Origin: Mikania micrantha
Taxonomy: Eukaryota > Streptophyta > Magnoliopsida > Asterales > Asteraceae
Length of the DNA: 64,000 nucleotides
Direction: 5' to 3'
NCBI GenBank assembly: GCA_009363875.1
Contig: CM018683.1
Location: 62,869,207-62,933,206 of the forward strand
The position numbers and the translations under genes are program-made. The notes beneath the pieces are model-generated. The model did no database searches, was not told where the DNA came from, and worked only from the letters and a program-made list of their open reading frames with translations. Positions 43,927-55,057 of this stretch are shown piece after piece (the stretch's first letter is position 1; each line of letters begins with the position of its first letter).

Positions 43927-45108
43927 TCCGTCACATTGTATGTCATGATCTTGTTATTTTTTTTGTGGGTTTTGTTTTCCCTTAATCTGGATTAGGAATA
44001 TATCAGTCATGAATTTTTCGATAAATTATTGAGTTGACTTTGGGCTTTCTCACTCTGTGGATCATTGTTTAGTTTTGTTAAATTGAATATATAATAACTA
44101 TATCGCTTTTGTAATTTTCATAAATTGGTTTCAAGTAGACAAATATAAATGGTTCGTCAAATCCTATTATTTAAAAAAATGTTTAGTTACGTTGAATGAA
44201 TTTAAGTTGATTTCCTAAATTAATTTGGTTAATAATTACTAAATAGGTATGTAAATTACTATTTTTGTGTAATACTATTGTTTTGAAATAGTAATTGGGC
44301 TAATTTAGAGTAATTAGGCAACTATAGGGTCAATGCTTGCTACTGGAAATACTATTGTTTTGAAATCAGCTAAACAAACTCTTTAGTTAAGCTAATCGAA
44401 TCATAGGCTTATATTGTGCTGCTTGAAATCCATTTGAGTATATATTTATGTTAGTGTTAGTGTTAGTGTTAGATAAACAAAACTCAATAAGTGAATAATC
44501 ATGCTTCGATTTCAATCTAATGACTTTAGAAGTCTCATATATCAGTAATTTTGTTGTAAATGCAGTGATGATTTTAAGGAGAAAAATCATGTTTTGTTGT
44601 AAATGCAGGCTGTAAAGATGTAGGAATTGATTTTAATTTGCTTTTGACGGTCAATGCGATATAAACATTCAAGGTTTCAAAGGCTTCAATTGGAATTAAT
44701 TTTTATTCTGAGAACAATTCACCTGACTCGTGTTTTTTCAATTTGTGTGCAAAATTTTGTATCTATGACAGTATAATGGTAACCTTTTTCCTGTTCCCAT
44801 CTCATTTCACTTAGAATTTGTAGAAATTTTCGTCTTAGTACAAAACAATGGAAAAAAATGCGACACCTATGTATCTTAGGTCGGTTGGGTAGATGTGATT
44901 GATTGATGTTTATAATAGCCGTTCAGCAACAAAAGCCAACTGATGACTTTGCAAATTCATTTTGTTATGAATTTTGTTGAAGTTTGATATCATTGTACTT
45001 AGTTCTCATAAATTTGCAGTGAATTCAACTGGCAGCATGGAGAGAAATTTGTATATAAATCCTGGAATGGACTTTCATGGGGGTATGGTGAGTTACAAAT
45101 CTTTAGCT
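43927..45108. other. No gene seen
   Basis: Continuation of the intergenic DNA interrupted by the TR-GAG element; AT-rich, no product recognised. Confidence 0.45.
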
Positions 45109-45116
45109 TTTGATAT

Positions 45117-48100
45117 TAGAGGTGGCCATCCAAACCGGTTCCCGGACCCGACCCGGACCCGAACCGGTTCCTACCCGGTATTTTCAAGAACTGGTTGGTA
45201 CCCGACGGTACCCGAAAGTTAGGACCCGGTTCCACGTTTTTCCCACTCGACCGGTTAGTACCCGGACCCGAACTGGAACAGGTTCCTACCCGGAACCGGT
45301 TAGGAACCGGTTATAGCCGTTAGAACGAATATGAACGTTGGAAATCCATTTCTAGCCGTTTTGTGACCGTTTGAAGCTTGAAACTAGCCGTTTTTAACCC
45401 CCTAAACTAGTATAAATAGGTATTGGGTGGTATGGAGTGATCACACAACTCAAAACGCAATCCCGAACGCGAAAAACGCAAAAAAAAACGCTCTTTATAC
45501 GCGCTTGTTTAGTCTCCGTCTCTCGTTTTGGTTTTTCGTTTTCTCGTTTCCTACTCTAAAGTCTCAACACTCTTTATAAATTTCCCTTTGTTATCATGGA
45601 TGCTTCACATTCTTCGGTCGGTCAAGGTTCCAACACCGAACCATCATTTGTTCGTGTTATTGAACACAATCGGAACCCGGAGATATGGTGCAATTGGGAT
45701 TTGGTCGAGCTTAGTGATGGTTCTATAAAAGCTCGTTGCAAGTTTTGTGGAATATATTTAAGGAAAAAATCGAATTCGAATTTGAAGAAACACATCACCA
45801 AACCGTTTTGCAAGGCGTTGAAAAAGGATCCTGAGTCCCAACAAACGCAAATGGATTTTCAAGGTGGAATATTCAATTATGACCTTGATCGGGTTCGTGA
45901 TCGAATGACGAAGTTCGTGATTCAAGAGGCGTTGCCGTTTAGCCATTTCGACAACCCTCGGTTAACAAACATGATTCGGGAGACGCTTCAACCACGCTAC
46001 ACCCACGTAAGTCGACAAACTTTTAGACGTTATTGTTTAAAGATGTGGAAAAATGCCAAAAAAGAACTAGTTGCATATTTTGAAAATTTAAATACGGGGT
46101 TAATTTAACTAGTGATGTTTGGTCGGCTCCACATAATCTACCCGAATCCTACCTTTGCGTCACCGCTCATTAGGTAGAACCGTCATCATGGATAATGATG
46201 AAACGCACCATTGCTTTTGAACTTTTTCCGTATCCACATACCGGTGACATTTTATTTCAAATTTTAGATTATGTAATAACGTCGTTTAAGTTAGAAAAAA
46301 AATATTTTCAATGACATTTGATAACGCTTCATACAATACGACGGCGATTGATAAATTAAAACTAAAATATTTGCCGTTATGTAATGGTATATTTTTTCAC
46401 TTAAGATGTGTTGCACATATAATAAATTTAATTGTGCAAGACGGTCTTGGCACTGATGATGTTACAACATTTATAAACGTTTGTAGACAAATGCTACATT
46501 ATATTTTTAAAAAGAGTAGGAAACGACATATGGCATATAGGAAATTTTGTAAAGATACAGGGAGGGTTGCTTTGGGTGCAAATTGGGATGTACCTCATAG
46601 ATGGAATTCCACTTGCCTAATGCTTGAAAGTGCTTTACGACAAAATGATACTTTGCAAATGTTTCAAGCAAGTCTCGTCGACCAGGTTTATGTCGACGCA
46701 TTTTTGGATCTATCTGAATTTCTTGAATTTTTAAATCATCAACTACTAAACTACTTGAGACTTATTACCCGACTAGTTCTTTGGTCCTTTCGGAGTTATT
46801 TTTAATGGTTACAAACTTTAAAAATTTTGAAAATAAAAATGAAATGTTTTCTAAAATAATATTACCGATGCGAAATAAATTACTAAAATATTTTCTTGAC
46901 TTACCACCCGTTTTTACTTGCGCGGCCACTTTAAACCCAATTTTAAATGTTACGGGGGTGGAATGCTTGATTGACGAAATTTATGACGCTCTTGACATAC
47001 ACGAGATATACCCAAGCTTTTCAACCGAAGCAAAAAATGTTTATACTAATAATTTACAATCTATGTATGACTTTTATTTGATTAAATACGGTGGAAACAT
47101 ACATATGCCCACCCCTGGTTCCTCATCAAGTTCGAGTGCTTCTCGAGCACGAGATCCGATGGTTAACCTATTGAACACGGTTCGAAACGTCACGGCTAAA
47201 CGTCAAAGGGGTAATACCCCTTCAAGCGAACTCGGCCGGTATAGTGGTACGTATTACTCATCTGATATGACGGCCGAGTCATATCGCAATTTTGATATTT
47301 TGGCTTGGTGGAAAGCAAAGGAATCCGAGTTTCCGATTCTTGCAGCCATGGCCCGTGATTTACTAACTGTCCAAGCTTCCACGGTAGCTTCGGAATCTGC
47401 ATTTTCTCTTAGTGGCAGGGTCTTGTCGTTAAGAAGAACAAAACTCACTCCCGAGTCGGTAGAAATGTGCATATGTTTAAACGATCATTTGGACTCGATC
47501 GATCGTATTCAAGATCAAACAACCCTAGAAGATGAAACAACTATTGAAGTAAAAGTACATGACGAAGAAGTTAAAGAAGGCTTATCACCCGACCTATTAG
47601 ACAAAGAACTCGCATTTGAAGCTAACTTCAGTCGTTCGCAACAAAACGACACAAATCTTTGATTTTAATGTTTTATTAGTTATTTGTAACTTTTCTTTTG
47701 TTTTTAAACTACTTAAAATAATTAATGAATTTATGTTTGTTTTTAACATTTGTTATTATTAACCAATTCATAACTTTTAATACAAAAATTAATAAAACCT
47801 TAATAAAACCTTAAACAAATCAAACCTAAACCTTAAACAAATCAAACCAAATAAAAAACTAATCAAACCTTTAACTAATAATTAATTAAACCCTAATAAA
47901 ACCTTAAACAAATCAAACCTAGTAAAACCTTAAACTTATCAAACATTTAACTAATAATTAATTAATAAACCCTAATTAAACCTTAAACAAATCAAACCTA
48001 AACCTTAAACTAATCAAACCTAACACTATTAATTAATAAAACCCTATTAAAACCTTAAACTAATCAAATTAAATAATAGTTTAAGGTTTTATTTGTTTAA

Positions 48101-48383
48101 GGTTTTATCTTTGATTTGTTTAAGGTTTTTATTAATAAGTTTAAGGTTTTATTAGGTTTATTAATTATTAGTTTAAGGTTTTATTAGGGTTTATAGTTTA
48201 AGAAAAAAAAACAAGTGGAACCGGTTTAGGACCCTACCCTAACCGGGTACACCGAATAGGGTTCTTTGTGAGTGGAACCGGGTACGAAACCGGTTCGGGT
48301 CTTGGGTGGAATCGGTTTGGAGGAACCGATGGGACTCAGGAACGGTTCCGGTTCTTGAAAAAAAACCGGTTTGGTCCCCTCTA
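45117..48383 (+). mobile_element. hAT DNA transposon with transposase remnant
   Basis: 3,267 bp. Perfect 8-bp target duplication TTTGATAT at 45109-45116 and 48384-48391. Terminal inverted repeats TAGAGGTGGCCATCCAAACC and TAGAGGGGACCAAACCGG (read inward from the right). Subterminal regions are packed with GGAACCGG/CCCGGACCC words on both sides. A near-complete transposase frame lies at 45596-47662. The 3' stretch 47760-48170 is built of repeated CCTTAAAC...AATCAAACC words. Confidence 0.95.
45596..47662 (+). pseudogene. hAT transposase with BED finger and hATC domain, broken
   Basis: ATG 45596 opens MDASHSSVGQGSN. The BED zinc finger reads CKFCGIYLRKKSN with HITKPFCKAL. A one-base loss in a G run near 46094 shifts the frame, and a TAG where TGG is expected lies near 46170. 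The middle domain continues at 46311-46805 (MTFDNASYNTTAI, LRCVAHIINLIVQDGL, DVPHRWNSTCLML). A second frameshift near 46740-46780 leads into 46781-47662, which keeps the hATC dimerisation block (DILAWWKAKESEFPILAAMA, VASESAFSLSGRVLSLRRTK). At least three lesions, so no full transposase. Confidence 0.92.
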
Positions 48384-48759
48384 TTTGATATGATAGTTCT
48401 TATAAGTCTTAAATCAAATGCGTGATCTTATGTATCACTATATGGTTTATGTATAATATGTTAATTGTTATTGGTGTCCTCATTGGTGGAGCATTTTGCA
48501 TGTGTATTAGGCATTTCTTTAATCTCATAGTCACGAGAGATAACATTGATGCTTGTATTTCTAATGAAATAATTGTTATTGGTGTCACTTGATGTTATCT
48601 TTAATTTTTTATAAAAATATGCCAAATAATGTTACAAACATCTAAAAAAAACTAAAAAAACGGTTTTTACATGGTTTTCATAATAAGAAGCGGTTTTCAA
48701 ATTATTTATACCCTATACATAAATATATACATATATATGTATGTATACATGTTAATCTT

Positions 48760-48951
48760 GATCCATAACAAGATAAATGGATAAAATTGGGTAAACAATT
48801 ATTGCATTTTGGGTTATAATGTGTAACATAATGACATAGCGTGGGTTGAGATATGTAACATGTAACAATTGCAAATTTTTGATTTTTAAAATCTTGTAAT
48901 TTCTAAATGTGTCGTTATGGGAAGCATTTCTTTTTAAATCGTTTCATTTTA

Positions 48952-48989
<38 letters not shown>

Positions 48990-51795
48990 CTATTTATTTA
49001 AGTGTGTTATAAAATTTTGTATTTAATTAAGTGTTTAAAACTTTAAAATTTTATTCATTATAAATTTTTTTTAGTAATAGTAATAATTATAATAATTAGC
49101 AAAACAAATATTTATAAGCCTTATTTATGATGTTATAAACATAACACTTGTATAAGGTTAATATTTAAGCTTTATAAAATTTATTGAAACTATTAAACCT
49201 TGTTAACTAATATGTTTTATAAATAATTTTTTTTAAAAGTTATACAAATTATTTTATAAAACTTATAAAAGCTTTAATAGCTTTAAATAATAGGAGACAA
49301 AAGATCAAGGGTCAAAACTGCCATTTTCGAAACCATTATGTGTGTGTGTGATGGACTTTTGGTCAAGGAGGGACACAAGGCAAAACACGAGGGGCCAGTT
49401 CTGTCAAACACACAAAATTTCAGCAAATCCCAAACCAACCACCCCCCCTCTTCCTGCGTCGGCATGCACACCACCGATTCCACCACGGCTCCACCGATCT
49501 CGCCCCCAATCCTTTCAATCGACCATTTAATGCTTGATACACGATCGGCCGACCCTCATCCAACCCCCAACGAACCTAATTAATGCCTTAATTGCATCTA
49601 ATCACGCGTTAACACTTGATTATTCTCAACCGAAAGCTTATACTCGATCCATAACTCGAATCAGTAGCTATCAAAGACCAAATTCAAATTCCTCTCGTCT
49701 GGACCTTCGCGACACCCCTCTGAACGTTCTCAAAGCATCGATTCGATCGCAAGAAGACCCAATAGCTCGACCCGACCTCAAGGACGACCGCAACTTTAAC
49801 CGTACTCGAACTCTCTTGAACTGATACGATTCCAGGTAATCCTTATACTCATTTGACTCGTCTCCTAGCATAGAACAATAGCCCTATGATTCTAAGGTCT
49901 CACATAAGCTTGCTCGTTCGAATTCGAAGGGGATCAAGATTAGGGTTTTACGGTTTGGGGATGGCTAGTGATGAATGGTTAAAACCATTTAGTTTTCAAA
50001 TCCTTCAACAAAAACCTCACCCAGCCGAGTGGTTAAGACACTCGGGCTGGGGAGGGGGAACACAGGTTCGAATCCCAGGCCGAGCTCCCAAACCGGTTTT
50101 TTTAACCTTTAAACACCATTTTTTTTACTTTTAACAATTTTAAAAATTCTGAAAAATTATCAAAAAATTCTATAAAATATTTTTTTAACATTTTAAAGAT
50201 TCTGTTAATTTTATAAATTTCAGAATATTATTTTTGTTATTATTTCCTTATTTAGGTTATTATAAGTGTATAATAATCATTTTAATATATAAAATTCCTA
50301 ATAAAATATTTAGAAATTTTAAAAATGATTTTATGCATTCTTTATATTCTGAAAATGATTAAGGATTGTATTTTTAATAATGTTGATTCTTTAAATATTA
50401 GTAAAGGTTTAAAACCATTATTTTTAATTTATAAAAACATATTAATGTGTAAAAAGCATTTAGAAAAATATTTATAAACTTTCTGTTTATATTAAAAATA
50501 TTTTATTACTTTATTTTTATAAAACTTAAACTATGGTTTATTTTAATAAATATTATTAAGCCACGTATAACTTTATTTATATTTTAAAGGAAATTTTTAT
50601 AAAATCTATTTTATATGGTGTTTTATTTATTTATTAAATATTGAATACTTACTTTTAAAAATTAATTAGTTGACTTATAACTATCCTAATTATTGTATAA
50701 CTTTATAAAAGTCTAGATTTTATACTTATAGACTTATAGAAATATTCTTATATGCTTATTCAAAACAGGTTGACAAGGTTTGCTACTACACAACTAGCTT
50801 AGGTTGTATTTTGGAATTATTAGCAAACATGTGAGTTTTCATATCCCCTTTTTAGTTTTATATTATTTTGGGGCTTTCACACATGTCCTTATTCAAAGAA
50901 ACTTAGAAACTTATATCTTTTGATACTTATACAAACTAAGGAATGCCTATCTAGTTGAAATGCTATCATGTGATGAGCTTGTGTTGTATACTTGTTGCTT
51001 ATGTGCTTTGTTGATCTTATTTGCTACTTGAAATCGTAAACGTAAACGTATTCTAGTACTTGGCTTCCTAAGAGAGTCGCGCTCTCTTCGCGTGTGAATT
51101 CCGTGTTAAAAAGGACGGGTACACCATTTTATACATACTTGTTTCATATGCATGCATAACTTTCATACTTGTAGTCATTTGAGTTTGCATATTTTTATAC
51201 TTATGCTATCAAAAATATGACTCCTCACCAACTATTCATTTAGTTGACTTTTACTTTACATGTGTGACAGGTTAAGTGAAGAATCATTTTGCTAATCTAG
51301 GAAGAATGGACTTAGATAGTTTATCAAAAGACTTATGTTTTAAATTTTGTATTTGACTTTTGAAATTGCAATGTAATGTTTGTGTTGACTTTAAAATCTT
51401 TGTAATTTGAATTATGGAACTTTAGATTTTATATCATAAGTCTTTGAACAATCTTTCACAATCATGCCCCGGCGTATTCGCCACCGGTCGGGGTGTGACA
51501 TAGCACTTTAACACAAAGCGGGCCAAGATGAGAAATTTGAAAACCATGCGAATATAATGGATTCAATGGGTAAAGATGATTAATGATATATTTAATAAGA
51601 AAATCATTAAAAATTATTCAAATAAACTTTTTTTTAATTACAACTCATTTTAACTTGAGAAAAATTGATTTTTTTAAACGACCCGTTATGCTCAAACGAA
51701 TTTTGCTTAAAACCCGCCTTGACCCACACATATCCTAACCCGCATCCGTTCTGACCCGTTACCCAACACAACCCGCCCATTTTGCCAGACATATA
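48760..51795 (+). mobile_element. MITE copy 3 (family M), split by a solo LTR
   Basis: 48760-48853 and 51501-51795 together align with the MITE at 12686-12985 (GGGTAAACAATT, GGGTTGAGATA | GCACTTTAACACAAAG). They add the 3' end CCGTTACCCAACACAACCCG...TTTGCCA. The uninterrupted word would be GAGATAGCACTTTAA. Confidence 0.7.
48854..51500 (+). mobile_element. Solo LTR (2,647 bp) inside the MITE
   Basis: Starts TGTAACATGTAAC and ends GGGGTGTGACA, as expected of a Ty3/gypsy LTR. The target duplication is imperfect (AGATA left, only TA right). Contains an A-box-like CAGCCGAGTGGTTAAG at 50022-50037, a B-box-like GGTTCGAATCC at 50065-50075, a hairpin AAGAGAG / CTCTCTT near 51069-51087 and CTCACCAACTATTC...GTTGACTT near 51232. 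No gag or pol. Confidence 0.8.
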
Positions 51796-51829
51796 TGTAT
51801 GTGTGTGTGTGTGTATAAGTTAATACATT

Positions 51830-52480
51830 TGTAACTAAAAATGTTAGAGTTAAATCATTAGCAATGCTACAAACTTAAAAAAGAAGGAAAAAAAATCAAA
51901 ACAAAATTATTAAAAAAATTAATAGGTTTAAAATGTATATTATATATAATATATACGAGTTTGATCTACTAAGAAGAGATTTTTGCCTAAGAACACTAAG
52001 GAACAATAGGAGTTTGACGTATGATATGCAAAAAATGTAAAAACAAAAACTCTTATACAAAAAAAAAAATCCAGTACAAAAAAAGTAAAAAAAATCAAAA
52101 ATATAGTAAAAAATCCTGTAAATAAATATGAAAATCTAGTACAAAAAAGTAAAAAAAATAAAAATCTAGTAAGAAATCAAGTAAAAAATATAAAAAAATC
52201 AGTACAAAAAAAATAAAAAAATAACAAATCCAGTAAAAAATTTGAAAATATAGCACACAAAAAGTTAACAACTAAAAAATCTAGTAAAAAATATAAAAAT
52301 ACAGTACAAAAAAGTAAAAATTCAATACAAAAAATAAAAAATAGTAAAAAAAACAATAATATAGTAAAAAAACAAAAAAATAAGTAAAATACACAAAAAA
52401 AAAGAAATCTAATACAAAAATAAAAATAAAAATGTAGTACAAAAAATAAATGTTATAGCTAAATTATTATGTCACATACA
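51830..52480. repeat. A-rich degenerate repeat, copy 1
   Basis: A 150-bp start block (AAACTTAAAAAAGAAGG...GAGATTTTTGCC) is followed by many short units such as AGTACAAAAAAAGTAAAAAA. The same block and units recur in the same orientation at 53700-54015. Confidence 0.8.
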
Positions 52481-52629
52481 AACTAATTAATTCTTATTAA
52501 AACATATATTCTTATTTGATATTTTCTCATAATACCCAAAAAGATTAGAAACTAAACGGATTATAATTAAAACATTATAGAATTAAGAAGAGGCCGGTGA
52601 CTTTTATCGACACTATAATAGAATAAAGA

Positions 52630-53100
52630 GTAAGGGTTGTTTGGTAACATTTGAATGGATCTGAATAGTTCAGACTGTTTGTTTCACGAAAAAGCCCACA
52701 TTTGAATGAAACCAAATGTCTCAATGAAGGTATGAACCATACAGACTTGTATGTGTCTGAATGATTCAGACGTGAAGGAAAGGAAGAGCGTGTCTGAATG
52801 ATTTAGACGTGAAGTAAAGGAAGAGCGTTGGGTCTGGTCGACCAAACCTCCGCTCACTCGCTTGACTGTACCGCAGGCCGCACCGAACGGGTGGAACCTC
52901 GAATGGGTGGGGGCTGTGGTGGAACCTCGAACGGTTAGGATTTTTAACAAAAAAAAAGATTTTTTAATTTTATTTTTATTCAGATGTGCAACCAAACATT
53001 TTTAACCGGTTTAGCACTTGATGGTTCCGACCTTCTTAATTATTCAGATATCTTAACCATTAATAACTTAATGATTCAGACCCAATCAAACGACCTTTAA
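52630..53100. mobile_element. MITE-like element with inverted ends
   Basis: Ends AAGGGTTGTTTGGTAAC and, inverted from the right, AAAGGTCGTTTGATTGG. Carries repeated CTGAATGATTCAGAC words, two in a ~35-bp tandem pair near 52755-52830. Superfamily not assigned. Confidence 0.6.
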
Positions 53101-54170
53101 GTTTATTTTTAGAATTGAAGATTTTTTGCCATTTTGGGACCTAAGTATAAAACTTGCTTTTTCCACGAAACAATTTGTTGTAATGCCTAAATTTACTTAA
53201 ATTTGTTGCGTTGCCTAAACCCACATTTTAAAAACGAAAACGAACAAAAATAAAGAGCAGATTTTCAGCGTATGAACTTGCTAGATTGGTAACACATGAC
53301 GATTTTGAGTGTGAAATTACAACAATCATAAAAAACAAAACAAACCTTAACCAAATTCAGTTCATAATTCTACACTCCTCAAAAACACATCACGACAAGT
53401 AGTCCAAAGAACTGCTATGACACATTTTTTTTACATATTTACAACATTAATATTTGACAGATATTTATAAAAAAAGCACTAAGTGGATTAAAATTTTTTT
53501 TTATAAATCTACGTAAAATATACGTAACATCTTCGCGCATCGTTACGTATGTTTTACTTCGATTTACAAAATATTTTTATAAAAAATCCACTCGACATTT
53601 TTTAATTTTTTAAAAAATGTCCTAAATAGTGTTAAAAACATGTAAAAACAAATAGTTTTTACATGATTTTTATATGATTTTCATACTAAGAAGTGATTTT
53701 CCTACAAACTTAAAAAAAGAAAAAAAATCAAAACAAAATTATTAAAAAAATTAATAGGTTTAAAATATAATATATAGGGGTTGGATACACTAAGAAGAGA
53801 TTTTTGCAAAAAGAGTAATAATCAATATGAGTTTGATGTATGATATGCTAAAAATATAAAAACCAAAAATTTAGTACAAAAAATTTAGAATAAAAAAATG
53901 AAATCCAGTAAAAAAAAGTAAACAAATCAAAAATCTAGTAAAAAAACGAAAATATAGGGAAAAAAGTAAAAAAAAATAAAAAATCTAGTAAAAAAATCCA
54001 GTAAAAAAGTAAGGTTTATTTTGGGATAATAATTGAAGATATTATGCCATTTTGGGAATAAGTACAGAAACTTGCTCGTTTTTTCAACGAAAGTTCAGAA
54101 GGATAAGAAATCTATTTTTTGTAGGACCAAAATAAGTGGCTCTACTTTCTCCATCTAATTATACATATTC
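53101..54170. other. Upstream region of the TNL gene, with A-rich repeat copy 2
   Basis: 53700-54015 is a second copy of the A-rich repeat. A TATA-like TTATACATA at about 54159-54167 lies ~60 bp before the first ATG of the TNL gene. No other gene. Confidence 0.55.
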
Positions 54171-54227
54171 ATCTCTTTGCAATCAGATCTGTTTATTCGA
54201 TCCTTGAAGCATACATTCACTGATCAA

Positions 54228-54708
54228 ATGGCATCTTCTTCATCTTCATTCTATACGACAATTGATCAAATGGCATCTTCTCCGCCGTTCAAAAAACAAA
54301 AAATGACGTCTTCTTCATCTTCATTCGTTAAAAAGAGCTTCAAGTACGATGTCTTTTTGAGTTTCAGGGGTGAAGACACCCGCAAGACTTTTGTTGATCA
54401 TCTCCATCTTGCTCTTCTCAATAAAGGCATCATAACTTACAAAGATGATGAAACAATCGAGAAAGGGGAAATGATCAATGACCAGCTCATCAGATCCATT
54501 GAAGAATCGAGATATTACATCATTGTTTTCTCCAAGAACTACGCAGATTCAAATACGATGTGGAGCCGACTGAAGTCCGAAATCAAAGCGGGGTGGTTGG
54601 AGAAGCCTTTGCAAAACACGTTGAGAATCAGGCTGCTGAGAAATGGAGATATGCTATGAAAGAAGCATCTGATTTGGCTGGATGGGAGTTGAAAAACACA
54701 GTTGATGG
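54228..54708 (+). pseudogene. TNL exon 1: TIR domain with deletion and frameshift
   Basis: ATG 54228 opens a Ser-rich leader, then the TIR domain: YDVFLSFRGEDTRKTFVDHL, DDETIEKGEMINDQLIRSIE and SRYYIIVFSKNYADS. There the frame should continue with the WCL-x-EL helix. Instead DNA jumps at ~54548-54553 to the later YDVEPTEVRNQSG block, two frames away, and the original frame stops at 54659. About 25 residues are missing, including the helix that carries the TIR NADase glutamate. The shifted frame reads on through EKWRYAMKEASDLAGWELKN to a clean GT donor at 54709, with correct phase for exon 2. Confidence 0.88.
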
Positions 54709-55057
54709 GTAATTCCTTCATTCCCTTTCTATTGCAATTCTAACTCAAAAACTTGAATCGGTGTCAAAAGATTGAACATGAAGCATGTGTTTGTTACTAC
54801 TTCACAGGGGTGGGAGATCTCCTAGAAAAACATTTTGTCAAAACCTCAAACAATCTGGTCGAACCCAAATCCATAAAAGCTCTGGATGAGGTGATTCCAA
54901 CACCACTAGAACTAGTTGAATCAGAGTTTATTAGAGTTGTCAAATGTTGTTTTTTTATTTTGTTTTTATGTGATTGTAGTAAGTTAAAGATTTGAAATTA
55001 ACTGGCCTGTTCATGTGGGATTTGGAGTAATCTGATTGAATCTTCTTTACCACATAG

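Noticed and set aside
50021..50090. Genuine tRNA gene
   Set aside because: A and B boxes are good, but the T stem and acceptor stem do not pair convincingly. Kept only as a tRNA-like module.
49283..50134. Several frames inside the solo LTR
   Set aside because: Low-complexity, Pro/Ser/Arg-rich, no domain; typical of GC-richer LTR segments.
54753..54995. Frame between TNL exon 1 and NB-ARC exon
   Set aside because: Lies in the intron 54709-55057, has no NLR motif, and skipping it keeps correct phase.
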